A stretch of 64,000 nucleotides of DNA from positions 10,912,001 to 10,976,000 of the forward strand of contig OZ018415.1 of NCBI GenBank assembly GCA_963969595.1. The letters run 5' to 3'. This DNA comes from Neckera pumila (taxonomy: Eukaryota > Streptophyta > Bryopsida > Hypnales > Neckeraceae). The notes beneath the pieces are model-generated. The model saw only the letters and a list, made by a program, of their open reading frames with translations, was not told where the DNA came from and did not search any database. A program made the position numbers and the translations under genes. Of the stretch, positions 36,056 through 47,091 are shown one piece after another (position 1 is the first letter of the stretch; each line of letters starts with the position of its first letter).

Positions 36056-36670
36056 AAACCTCCCTTGCACCCAATCTGGCATCTACCAGTTGAATGTCAA
36101 TTTATGGCGCCTTCCCAGTGACTTTAAATTGGAAGTCTGGTGCCTTCACGTTTTTGCGTGCTGACCTGTTGTCCCACCATTCTTCCGGATTGGCAATCAA
36201 TTGTTTCCAATATACCTCAACATTCTCTCTCAAGCTAGCTCTGCCACCCCTATTTCTCCCAGTACCACTGCTAACGCTAGGAGCAACCCCAACCCCAGTC
36301 TCACTTTGTACACCGATCTCTCCCTTCTAAAATCAAAACCACATGAATACCATACACGTATCTCCTGGACCTTTCACAAACTGAATGCAATGCCACAGCG
36401 TGCAGTCAAAGAATCACCAAGCCAATCTGGACCTGCACCCACACACTTGAGTTAGTTCCATTGAAATCATACCCTACCAGAACCAAGCTCAAAACCTCGC
36501 CAAGATCAACATAAGGATCCTCACCAATGACATCTGATCCACATGCTCCGGAAATACTTGCATCGCAGCAATAGGAAATGGAACAAATCGAGACATAGCT
36601 TCAGCAACGTCAACTCAGCAAGGCTCACATCAAAGGGAGGGTTTCTCGAGCGATGGAGGGTTTTCTCAAG

Positions 36671-36680
36671 CAAGGGAGGG
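36671..36680 (+). other. Polypurine tract
   Basis: CAAGGGAGGG followed by GG directly precedes the 3' LTR, as expected for the plus-strand primer. Confidence 0.8.
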
Positions 36681-36926
36681 GGTTGAAGACACTCTCTAAA
36701 CCCTACTACTTGTACTGTACATTCATCCAGCATACAAAAGCTGGTTGTACCTTAATTTGTTAGTAACTGCTAGTTAGTACCATTGTAATTGAGGTTATTG
36801 GAGACTATAACGACACTTAGTGGCACTCAGTGCTTACCAACTTGACACATTTATATATGAGCTCTGTTCATTTGTAAATCTATTGAATGGCAATTGATCT
36901 TTGCTCAGACACAGTTTATTGCAACA
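36681..36926 (+). repeat. 3' LTR (246 bp)
   Basis: It begins GGTTGAAGAC (TGTTGAAGAC in the 5' LTR) and ends GCAACA, followed by ATATG. Length matches the 5' LTR exactly. Confidence 0.93.
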
Positions 36927-36931
36927 ATATG

Positions 36932-37844
36932 ATAGTCAAAAATTACATGGTTGGAATTCTTCTTCTTTCTCAACTTGTAATTACAAAGGAACTAAAAAAG
37001 AACTAGTATTGTAGACTTGATACATTGTCAAGACCCAAAAGACACAAGACAATAATTGGATATAAACAATTGGCATGAAATTGAGATTTTTGGTAGTTAC
37101 TGGATATAGTAGAGGTCTACAAGAAGTCATTTGGTTATATTGACCATGCAAATATCTTCTACCTATGCCAACAAATCAAATAATAATACCTTTGTTGAAT
37201 ACTCTAGAAGATCATCACTATTTTGCAACTTTGTTATAACCAGGGCCAAAAATCTGAATTTCATTCCAAATTGGACTCATAATATAACATCGAAAAAGTA
37301 TTGCCAAGAACTTTCCAATGATATATCAAACGTCCAATTGGGAGTACCCTCCAAATGCACAAAGGGACTAAATGTATCTCACAAATATGAGAATTCAAAA
37401 TTGTCCTAAGAACTTTTAACATATTAGCAATGTGTATGGACTACAAAATTGGAGACATGGTGAAGATATAGACGTTTGATGAAGGCGAACAACCAATACA
37501 AAAATCCTAGTACAATTTGAAGGTATTGTCAACATTCTACACCCTATTTAAGCTAGAAAACTTACTCTTATTTTGGTTGTGGCAACAACACATGCACATT
37601 ACTTCATACCTCAACCTTTAAAGGACGGACTGGTGACCATGGAAATCATCCCTTTAGATACCTTGAGAATCATTGCCTTAAAAAATTGCAAAAGCACTCA
37701 TCGGAAGTTAAACATTTATAGAAGACCTCTCCTATTTACAACAAAATTCCGAAGATGAATATTGTACTTTTGTCCGCATGCAAGGATTCTCTATCTTTCA
37801 TTAGTCGCCACACGTTCGTTGCGTCGATTATGGGTTAAATTACA
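36932..37844. other. AT-rich intergenic DNA
   Basis: No gene is seen. The 92-aa plus frame at 37131-37409 has no recognisable feature. Confidence 0.5.
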
Positions 37845-38126
37845 TTAGAAGAGATTGGAGGGCATTGGAGGGCCGTTTTAGGCCCATTCTCCAATCTGGC
37901 CAAATCTGTAACAACCAATATGGGCTGTTAGAAAAAAAAAATTCAAAAATTCAAAAATTCAAAAAAAAAACTCTCCCAAATATCATTTCAAGCCAACTTT
38001 ATTTTAGTTTTTTCAAAAATGATGTGGCACTATCTCGACCACATCAACCAGCAACTTTCCTGCGTTCCCGCAGTCTAAGAATGCAAGATAACTCGCGGTC
38101 TCTTGGAAGCCTCAAATCTCTTCTAA
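37845..38126. mobile_element. ~280-bp inverted-repeat element, copy 1
   Basis: It starts TTAGAAGAGATTGGAGG and ends CCTCAAATCTCTTCTAA, an inverted repeat of about 17 bp. Closely related to copy 2 at 44319 over its whole length. No coding capacity; MITE-like, with TA, TTA or no clear target duplication. Confidence 0.8.
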
Positions 38127-39139
38127 GGAGTTGTTTGTTTGTTTATTTGTTTAGTTTTTTGGTTATGGTGAGATCTCAGGCATTGTGCGTCCCCCAATCA
38201 AATTCTTGGTACCATTGGAAAGCCCTCGGCAAGGACGGGTGCACAAGCTTTATTTTGTGGCATTTCAACTCACAGAAGAAAAGATATTGAATTTCAAAGT
38301 TTTTATGAATTAAAGAAAACTATTATGAATTAAACAAATTAGAAAATTACTTTTATCTTTTTCGGCTGTGGCAACGGCACTGGGCACACTAGTTGAATTG
38401 TCCTTCTCACCAGTTATTTCGATGTACATGCAAATTTTTCCATATGATCCCTGAGCCCAAAAATCCCCATAAAATCCTGAAAGGGTAATCTTCACTCTAG
38501 CTTCTACATGATTTTTTGAAGTTGTTTCAGTTCACTCCAACAGATACCTAACCCAAAAATATGATCTCCACCATCCCTTTTAATGCTTAAACTCCATCCA
38601 AAGGATTGTTAAAGTATTTCCAGCATCATTCATTGAGAAAATCAGCACAACATTCAAATTACTTGACAAAAGGCGATCCTATTCCATCACCTGGTCCAAT
38701 ACTTCCAAAGAAATGAACGGCGATTGTTTTGATTTGATCGCCAAAGTGGGCAAAAGGCACGGGTATTCCGTCTGGGACCTTCTTGCCGTCTTTGCCGGCA
38801 CATGGAAGTCTGATCCTCCTTCCCTAACCTCCTTCTCCTCTCAACCACCGACTCTGCCATATTAGCTTTGGCATCAAGAATTGTTAATCTATTGAATCAC
38901 TCATCCAGTCCAATGAACGAACGCACAATCCTGATAGTCAATGAACATAATTCTAAGACTCGAACCTTGAATGTCTGCCGACGGTTCTCGATAATGATCT
39001 GACTTCACTGCTGTTGACACTGTTACAAGGGATCACTGATTTGCCATTACTGCTAGCAACTAACCATCATGCCTCTACGACGTGATATTCTGAATATGTA
39101 GTATAAGGTGAACAATTGCACGTTTGTGCGACAGTCTAT
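38127..39139. other. Intergenic / 3' flank of the GIY-YIG gene
   Basis: No coding frame is supported. The part beyond 38.5 kb is less AT-rich and lies downstream of the minus-strand stop codon at 39142-39140. Confidence 0.4.
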
Positions 39140-41386
39140 CTACTTAGACTTGGGAGTAGAATTTGGCACGGACGTGTCGGGCTGCACTGCAACGCCCTTC
39201 AGGTCCAACAAGCCACGATCCTTGAGCTTTGGGTCAAAGCGCAACACATCTGAACACTGCCGTTGCTTGAAGACCCCCTCAAGCGCTTTCTCAATCCGTC
39301 GTGCAACCTGCTTCAGCGCTCTGGCTGTTGGAGGCCCAGGTGCTGCCTCCTCAACTTTAAGTTTCTCCTCATCTGCCATAAATAACACGCAACTATTAAT
39401 ACGCGCAATCTTGGAAGGTCCATAAGAAATTGATTCAAGAATCAATCACGTATATTTTGTGATTTATGATGCTTATAGTGATGAAAGTACAAAATCTCCG
39501 ATAAAAAAAGCGTTTCTCAATCACCGCACATCCATCGCACATATTTTTTCTCACTTGCCTAGGGAGTAAGATATGGTCATACAAAAACACTTCCAGTAAT
39601 TCTACAGCTGATGATTATGAAGATAAAATCCACAAGAAAAACACCAAAATTCTTACAATGTGAACAAAAATTTCGTGCAATCACTCTGCACAGTTGGTAT
39701 GCTGCTAGTGCGCAGAGAAGGAGAAGCATGCAGTGTATGGCATCTTAACCCTACTCGTAGTTGACATATCTCACTGAGCAAATCAACTGTTCGATCAAAT
39801 GCCCAAGACAAACACTTCAATCTGAGATCACAAGAGAAATGTCGGTGCCACAGACGTTACTTACCGGTCATGAGAGGAGTACAATCTAATGCATTCTCCC
39901 AAAGGTTTTGCAATTCACCGTTGTCGTTACCCTCTGGAACAGAACCATTTTCAGATATCCAAGAATCACGTGTGCCTTCAAGAAGAGCACGACTGGGTTT
40001 TGTCACATGCATGACCTTCACATAGTGACATTGCAGAGGCCTCCTCGCAAAATGTAGCCTCATACTTTGGTACACCTGGAGGAATCATCATTCGCCATGT
40101 TACAGTCAACTGAACCTATCAATGAAAATGAAAATGAAAATGAGCCTATCAAAGTACATCTCATTGACATCCTAGGTCATCTGCCCACTACAACAAATTC
40201 AACCTTAATTCTTCGAAGGATTCTACTAGCCAAAGCTTGGGCCAGGGGTATGACATACTTGTCGGGAGACGCCGACGTAGCAAAGTGTCTTCTTCTCGTC
40301 AAATATAGCATACACACTAGCCTTGGCACCAGGTTGCGTGGAGTCCGCTATGTGACCGTCTTCCGTTAAATAAAGAATAAACTCGAGATCTTTCAAGGAG
40401 GAAGATGCTCCTCCTCCAGCAGCTTGAGCAGATTGCCTCCGCAAGGCGTCTTGCCTTCTCCTATATTCTTCTTGGGCCTGCATGTTATATAATGATAATG
40501 ACTTTCATTTTCAAGACCAATTCCTGACTGAAGAATATCAACAGAAGAAAAAACAAATAATCCGAAAAAGTAAAATTGACTAATCGGTCTGAGTGGGATT
40601 CCCGAAGTACCTGAGCAGTGGCCTGGCGAGTTTTCTCCTGATGCTCATCAGCAGCTGCTAGCTTTTGCTTCCATTTAGGCTCTGCACATGGATCGCTGCT
40701 CAAATGAACAAATGTGACCTCAGATTTCATTGCCAAGCAATGCTGTGACCATACCATAGATGCGGCCACTTTGGCCATTCAGGCATTCAGGAGTTGAAAA
40801 AAATTATTTAGAAAAATTAAAGTAGGGACAAAATAAGAACTTGAATTATGTCTTGAAAAGTGATAATTCAACATGAACTTTCAATTTAATTTCAGGCACT
40901 GGTTTCGATGCGGATAACCGAGAGGTTCGTCCGCGACCAAGCATCAACCGAACTTGCATATGTCACACAAGTGAAGAGCAACCTACTCCCATATTATTAG
41001 GTCATACGAAAACATTTTGATGAGGTCAAATGGTACTCGAAATGAATCACCTGCGGCGGAGGCAAAGACGGCTACTTGTGGCCTTTGAATTAATCTCAAA
41101 TTAGTTTCCTTAATTTTGCACAAAAACTCATCCCTGCGGGAAAAAAACAAGGAAAAATAATAAGCACGCAAACACCAAAGACCGAGCAGTTGTCCAGGTC
41201 ATCAAACAACCCCCACCGTACCGCATTTTCACGATTACAGCAATTTTATGTCAACCAGAAAATTGAACCTGACATCGAAACTAACCCCATGAAAGCAGAT
41301 GTCGGCAATGCCATAGCCGGGACAACATCCTGGCCGTTCTTCCAGGCCACACCATGGCCTCTCAAGCTCGCCGCAACCGCCGCCAT
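39140..41386 (-). CDS. GIY-YIG domain protein, probably plastid-targeted (334 aa)
   Basis: Six exons keep frame from ATG 41386 to TAG 39140: 41286-41386, 41051-41133, 40611-40768, 40259-40477, 39865-40075 and 39140-39372 (1005 nt). The N-terminus MAAVAASLRGHGVAWKNG is rich in Ala/Ser and lacks acidic residues, as in chloroplast transit peptides. A Gln/Arg-rich helix (EEYRRRQDALRRQ) leads into ASVYAIFDEKKTLCYVGVSR, a GIY-YIG-type core in which GIY is VYA and YIG is YVG, followed by a Ser-Arg that could be the catalytic Arg. The same arrangement is seen in the N-terminal domain of plant glutaredoxin S16. There is no glutaredoxin domain here; the C-terminus is Lys-rich and novel to me (LRFDPKLKDRGLLDLKGV). 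Nuclease activity is plausible but not shown. The intron-exon structure is well supported by phase. Confidence 0.8.
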
Positions 41387-42515
41387 GATTGCTTCCCGTC
41401 GTTACTCCGAGCTCCCCCCAAAATTGGCTCACATCCCAGCTGCAATTCCTAGCCAACACTCACAAATCAGACGACAGAGAAAAGCCACCTGCACCGTTCT
41501 CGCACCTGCAAATTCAGTTCGATTTCCTCTAACGAAGCAGTGCAGTGGAAATCCAAGAAACCAAAAACAATCAAAGTGATGAAATGACTCACTCTTCTGT
41601 CGCAAAAGAAACCCAAAAATTGCAGATTGGCGAGAGCACAGGTCTCGCAATCCAAAAGAGAGCCAAACGGGGAGCTCGGGACTTGGGTTCGAAGAGATGG
41701 ATGTGGATGACATACATATACTTGGATGGTAAACGTTGGAGTTTTATCCACATGTCGAGGTGCGTGGGAGATAAGTATCTCGCTGTGGGTATGCTATCTT
41801 GAAGCGGCCAATGAATGAGCTCAAATACCCGGGTGGTACCCGGATCGAAACTTTTTCTGACTCAAAGTGTCCAAAATGGTGTTGCTTCTTTGGATTCTTT
41901 TTCCTAGACAAGTTGGCTATATGTTTGAAAATTTTCACTTCATTTGGAATTGTACAATATATAAGAAAAAAAATAGTAAGTAGATAGTAGTAGCAAATGA
42001 TTCAAAATACTAAATTGTCAAGAATTTAATTATGGAATTGAAAAATGTCAATCCCAATGGTTGCTATGTTTTAATAAATAATCTACATCCTACGATTTTA
42101 TTTTTTTCAAAAAACATTGAATAATTATTGAGTAAGATAAAGGACTTCAAAGAGTAGATAGATCCATAACTACCCGCAAATTAAAAATCTTCATAACTTT
42201 TGATTCATTGCTCAGAATGAGATGATTCAAAGCTTTTAATGTGTATATAACTCTAGAAAATCAATTTCAAATTTTTGTTTTGCAAAAAGTGATTTTTTTA
42301 GATCTGCTCAGATTGTCGAGTTACAAAAAAAATAAAATATTAGGCCATAACTTTTGACTCGCATTTCCAAATATCATGAAATTTAGTGCATATGAAAGAT
42401 ATTCCTTGTCCTCACCTTCTATTAAATTTTGGGCCAAAAATATTGAAACCTCTAGTTACATGTACTTGTCCAAATTTTCTACATAGCCAAAAAACGCATG
42501 TTGGTCCTTTAGGGG
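41387..42515. other. Upstream region of the GIY-YIG gene, then AT-rich DNA
   Basis: 41.39-41.8 kb is GC-balanced and probably promoter/5' UTR. The rest resembles the AT-rich interior of TTAA elements and ends in GGTCCTTTAGGGGTTAA at 42503-42519, the right end of a further copy (G). Its left end was not found. Confidence 0.45.
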
Positions 42516-42519
42516 TTAA
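42100..42519. mobile_element. Partial TTAA element, copy G (right end only)
   Basis: The right terminus CCTTTAGGGGTTAA is present at 42506-42519, and the preceding AT-rich DNA has the family look (GATTCAAAGCTTTTAATGTG resembles GAATCAAAGCTTCACATGTAG of copy C). The left boundary given is approximate; no TTAACCCC start was seen. Confidence 0.4.
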
Positions 42520-42641
42520 CTTACGACTAAAGATTCCAATGCCACGCTCGTTCCCATTAAGTCTCATGAGAACTACAGTACGTATAAGTAACTACACCTA
42601 AAATTGCACGCTTCATAAAATCACACACTAGATATTCTTGC

Positions 42642-43591
42642 TTAACCCCTAAGTGTTCAAGCGACCATTTTATGGTCGCTGCCAGGCTTCGGACAAAATT
42701 TTGGGGTAGAAAAAATAAAAATAAAAAATTGAAAAGATTAGGTTGTCTATCAATATTTATACTCAAAACTCAGATTGCTACGGTCAAACAAAAACTATAA
42801 GAGAAATAGCACAAAGTATCTAGATTTGCCTAGTGTTGAAAAATTTACTATATGGGGAAATTATTGGTAATCTCATTATTAGATCTCATGCATTTTTTCA
42901 CAAATCAATAGAAACCACAATTTTGACCAATCAAAAAAAAATTCAAACGCTAAAAATAGAAATTGTATTTTTAGTGAATTTTTGAAGTTATATCTTCAAA
43001 ATTCACTAGTGTGACCCTGTGCCGTTGGCCCAATTTTCATCTACTCCCGATTCTACTCCTGGTGTTACTTCCGATTCTACTCCTAGTTCTACTCCCGGTT
43101 CCACTCCCAGTACCAAGAATGCCACCAAAATCAAAGTAAAAGTAATTTTCTAATTTTTTAATCAATAAATACTTTGAAATTCAATAACTTTTGCACCACC
43201 GCTCCAAACGCCACGAAACTAAGCCGGTGCACCCCTCCTTGGCGAGAGCTTTCCGACGGTACCAAATACGCGGCCGGGGGACGCACGGTCAGGAAGTTGT
43301 CCACACTACAAACAAAACAAAACAAAACAAAACAAACAAACAAACAAACAAACAAACAAACAAACAAACAAACAAACAAACAAACAAACAAACAAACAAA
43401 CAAACAGCCTCATTTAAGGTATTGATTTAAAAAAAATCTAAGAATAATTTTATAATTTTGACCGTACAGGTGTTTTTTACTTTTCATGATTCACATTATC
43501 TTCTTTGATGCAAACTTCAAAAAAGTTTTAGAACTTATATTTTATAATACATTTGTATTTTGTCCAAACCCCTTGGGCTTTTAGAGGTTAA
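42642..43591. mobile_element. TTAA-bounded inverted-repeat element, copy F, with an internal insertion
   Basis: TTAACCCCTAAGTG at the left and TTAGAGGTTAA at the right. It aligns with copy B over both halves, but about 415 bp at 43005-43420 are absent from B. Total 950 bp against 547 bp for B. Confidence 0.75.
43005..43420. repeat. Inserted segment with 12-bp repeats and a (CAAA)n tail
   Basis: Left part: about six units of a 12-mer of the type TCTACTCCCGGT at about 43031-43114. Middle: a GC-rich stretch (GGTGCACCCCTCCTTGGCGAGAGC...). Right: (AACAA)n passing into about 20 units of CAAA at 43310-43406. A GC-rich body with a simple-repeat 3' tail is the look of a retroposed sequence, but no target duplication is evident. 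Confidence 0.6.
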
Positions 43592-44318
43592 AATGGACTC
43601 TCACCATTCATTTGATTCTATAATCGCTTTTAGGTACACTTATTTTTAACACTTTGAAAATTCGTAGTTTATTCACACAATGTCCAAAAAATGCATTCTA
43701 AGAGAATCTAGAATCCCGTTTTGACTACCAATGGGATCCTACAGTTTTTTTTCAATATAATAGTAAAAAACATGCTGAATCATGCTGAATTGCTTAATTG
43801 TGCCATTTAAGGTGTAATCACCTTAGTGCAATGCCCACAAAAGCGAGTATAGCGCCAAAGCATCAGTCAATGAAGAGGGCGAAGCTCGACGAGGAGACCC
43901 AATTATTTGTCACAATGCTCAACAATAAGGATTATTGCTCGACGTAAATTGCCACAAGAAATCATCAAATTGGATGAAGAATTGGGACAAGAATTTAATA
44001 TTGGATGTAAAACTTTTGATGCCCGATTACGGAGACGACATCACATAATTGGGCATTATGGCACAGAACCTGCCCAAAAAATACATTGGACATTTCTTGC
44101 GGGTGGTTTATAGTATCTGAAAGTCCATAACTTATTGGGTCATTAGTTGCAAAATAAAAGATCTCTACTCCAAACCCTCAAAACGCCACAAGGAATCTTC
44201 TTATCTTCATGACACCTTAATTTGAGAATATTTTCATTAGAGTTGCACCAAAAAATCATTTAAAACAGGTATCAGATTCTTTTAATTTGGACATTGGATG
44301 ATTTAAACAAACCTATCA
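43592..44318. other. AT-rich intergenic DNA
   Basis: No firm gene. The 68-aa frame at 43907-44113 has no recognisable motif. Confidence 0.5.
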
Positions 44319-44593
44319 TTAGAAGAGATTGGAGGGCATTGGAGGGCCGTTTTAGGCCCGTTCCCCAATTTGGCTAGATCTGTGAACAGCCGATATGGGC
44401 TATTAGAATTTTTTTTTTCAAAAATAAAATAAAATAAAAATTCTCTCCCAAATATCATTTTAGGTCAATTTTTTTTTTTTTGAAAATGACATGACACTCG
44501 CGCAACCACATCAACCAGCAATTTTCTAGCGTGGGAACATTGCGGGAATGTAGGATAACTTGCGGGCTCTTGGAGGCCTCAAATCTCTTCTAA
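44319..44593. mobile_element. ~280-bp inverted-repeat element, copy 2
   Basis: TTAGAAGAGATTGGAGG to CCTCAAATCTCTTCTAA. Flanking ATCA/TGAT extends the palindrome. It shares GGAGGGCATTGGAGGGCCGT and most of the rest with copy 1 at 37845. Confidence 0.8.
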
Positions 44594-45249
44594 TGATTTA
44601 CCTTTCAATGCAATATAAAGAAAGTAGTGGCAGTATTAAAATTATAAAAATTTGTTGTTGACTTGGCTTATACAAATTTAGTTGTTCACTACTTGTACTT
44701 TTGAAACGCACGATGAATAATATGTACATTTGAAAATCAAACACCAAATATTAAACATCAAATTAAGGTGTATCAACATCTTAATCCTTCAAAGTCCTAA
44801 GTGGCTAAGTGTCTATTTGGAGGATATTTGAAGGATTAAACGCATTCCTGTAATCTCAATTTTAAATGTGATGTTTTGAAAAAAAAAATGAGATGGAAAA
44901 ATGGACTAGTTTTTTAGGAATATGATTTTTGTTTCTATTGGTGCCTAGGAGCAAAAATTATGGGACACAAAGTTCAAAAATTGTCAAGAGTGGACAATAC
45001 CAACAAAAAAAATTTGATATATAGAAGTTTTAAATTTTTATTTTTTATAGATTACAATTTTGTCAATATAGAAAGATTTGATTCATTCAATTTTTATCAG
45101 TGATTTGAAATCATGGAGCACCTTGTTTTGTAAGCAATCCAAATATCTTTTTGAAAAAATAACATACTTAGTCCATTTCTGAAATCAATTTTTACAATTC
45201 AAAAATAAAATAAAAACCCTTAGAATTTAGTTTGTTTATTTGTCCAATC
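44594..45249. other. AT-rich intergenic DNA with a short palindrome
   Basis: A 59-bp fold-back, TTAATCCTTCAAA to TTTGAAGGATTAA, lies at 44781-44839 and may be a small relative of the TTAA elements. No gene. Confidence 0.45.
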
Positions 45250-45870
45250 TTACCATAGAATTTTTTTATTTCAATGGTACTCCTAAGTCCATGCCGCCCA
45301 TTTGTCTAGCTTGTTTAGTTGAGATTGAAGTGATTGGAGGTTATTTGATGTAGCTGCTAAGTCATCTGTATATGTTGCAGAGCTAAAAGTTATCTTAGAT
45401 GTACCAAAAATGTAGCCATTATTGCCTCTTTGGAGCCATCTAAGTAGTGGTTCTAGGAAGATAAGAAAAAGATGAGGGCTTAGTGTGTCTCCTTGAATGT
45501 TGCCTCTTTGTACTGGTATCGGTTTAGTTCTACCAAAATGTTCACCAGTAAATATCATGGTGGAGTGTGAATAAATGTTTCCTAATAATGCTATTGCATC
45601 TTTAAGGTATCTAAGGTCTTTCATTATGGTTTGGAGTCTTGTGTGATCTATGGAACCAAAGGCATTTTTGAAGTCTGTGTATAATAGATAAATGTCTTGA
45701 ATTGCGAATTGTGCATCTTCTCAAGCTGCAATGAGGAGTTGTAGTTGTCGTGATGTGCTTTGTTCTGCTCTAAATCCCTCTTGGCTATCATATAGTATTT
45801 GGTGTTGTTCACCATAGTCGGAAAGGATTAGAATAAGAGTACTATTGAAGAATTTATAGTCAAAAAGGAT
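45250..45870 (-). pseudogene. LINE (non-LTR retrotransposon) reverse-transcriptase fragment
   Basis: On the minus strand, reading down from about 45870: GFRAEQSTSRQLQLLIAA(stop), LLYTDFKNAFGSIDHTRLQ, then a continuous frame from about 45624 with VQRGNIQGDTLSPHLFLIFLEPLL and SATYTDDLAATSNN to a stop at 45283. These are the RT motifs of LINE-type elements (the Asp of FKNAF, QGDTLSP, and YTDD as the catalytic YxDD). A TGA/TAG interrupts the frame, and endonuclease and RNase H parts are not found. A ~44-bp tandem duplication (AAGGATTAGARTRAGAGTAC...) lies at 45815-45898. Confidence 0.85.
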
Positions 45871-45899
45871 TAGAGTGAGAGTACTATTGAAGAGTTTTT

Positions 45900-47091
45900 A
45901 GATAGTATTTGCAAACGCAAAATAGGCCTGTGATTTGGTAATTAAGAGGGATCTCCTTTTTTATAGAGTAGTATAGTGAAACTATTGAATATAGTATTTA
46001 GCAAGGCAAATGTCTCCTTTTCTTAATGAAAAATAAACTGCAATTGCCAAATACTAACAAAAGGGCCAAATATTAACAAAAGGCACATGGCATGTGCAAT
46101 GACCTTATCTATGAAAGGTGAATGTGATGAAAGGTAAAATTTAGGATTATCATTATGATAAAAAAGAAATTGAAAAGCCTATTATTACTTATTGGGATTG
46201 TCAAGTATATCTTCCATCAACTTTGTATGATGTGTGATTTGTAAATGGTTGATCCACAACATCTAAAACAAAGATGAGTTGGTAGATGCATATGTCTTGT
46301 TCATTGCTTTGGTTTAATAGTAGTTATGAAAATCGAAAAAATTCACCGACTTAGTTAAATTTTCACTTGAAAACCAAGACCACCCACTATACCCTACAAC
46401 AATGCCTTGGATGTGTAAAGAATACTCTATCCCTATCTTTTCCCTCTGTTCTGCAAAAATTCAAGGTCCAAAATTCAACAAAAAAATAAATACATCGACA
46501 TCATGTAGCAAGACAAGTATCAACAATAAAGGAACATTAAACCAATCATTATCACCATATCGATGCTTAGCCTTAGGAGGACACAACCCCCCATGACCAA
46601 GGTAGTCACCAAACTACTCTGATTATTGAAACCAACAGATGCATTCTTTGTTTTTAAAATTCCCAGTGAAGTCATCCATCGAACCTATTAGGTCTGCAGC
46701 ATCCTTACAGGGTAAACATGATTAATAATACTACTTCGGCAACGTGAGCGATTGTAGTCAAGTATTTTCTGCGCTTCCTCGTCACTTGTTACTGCTCACA
46801 TTGTTTGCAAGCTCATTTCCATCCTCCGGTCTTTGGTGCAGGATGGGTAAACCTTTCGAAGAGTGAAGTTGGAAGATGGATCAATCACCACATGCTCTCC
46901 TAGCGGAGTAGTTGGAGTCAGATGATGAAGATCTCTTAACTGAACCTTGCAGAATTCGGAGAGGCATTTGAGTTACAAGACAGCCAAATTTACAAACGGA
47001 GGTTGCCATCAGGGAGCTCCACTGGTCATTGGTCTTCAGTCAGCTCACTGGAGTTCAGAGTCCATCTACACAAGAATCTCTGGCAGAAGAA
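45900..47091. other. Intergenic DNA and 3' flank of DNAAF5
   Basis: No gene is seen. AT-rich to about 46.6 kb, then more balanced as it nears the DNAAF5 stop codon. Confidence 0.45.

Larger units (their letters stand above)
23642..36926 (+). mobile_element. Ty1/copia LTR retrotransposon with nested insertions
   Basis: Two 246-bp LTRs (23642-23887 and 36681-36926) are about 90% alike and are flanked by the same 5 bp, ATATG, at 23637-23641 and 36927-36931. A primer-binding site follows the left LTR and a purine tract precedes the right one. Between them, in order, lie gag, a zinc knuckle, integrase, reverse transcriptase and RNase H remains, all on the plus strand. Integrase before RT defines the Ty1/copia order. 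The 13,285 bp are far above the usual ~5 kb because of nested insertions: a ~6.3-kb block in the leader, a 245-bp fold-back element and a 1417-bp hAT-like element. Removing these leaves about 5.3 kb. Many stops and frameshifts show it is dead. The LTRs also contain CTCTAAACCCTAC near their start. Confidence 0.92.

Noticed and set aside
36094..36455. Frames of 78-84 aa behind the copia RNase H
   Set aside because: They overlap in two phases, lie in the 3' untranslated part of the retrotransposon and show no motif.
43158..43430. Frames rich in FVCL or KQTN repeats
   Set aside because: Translations of the (CAAA)n tract on both strands.
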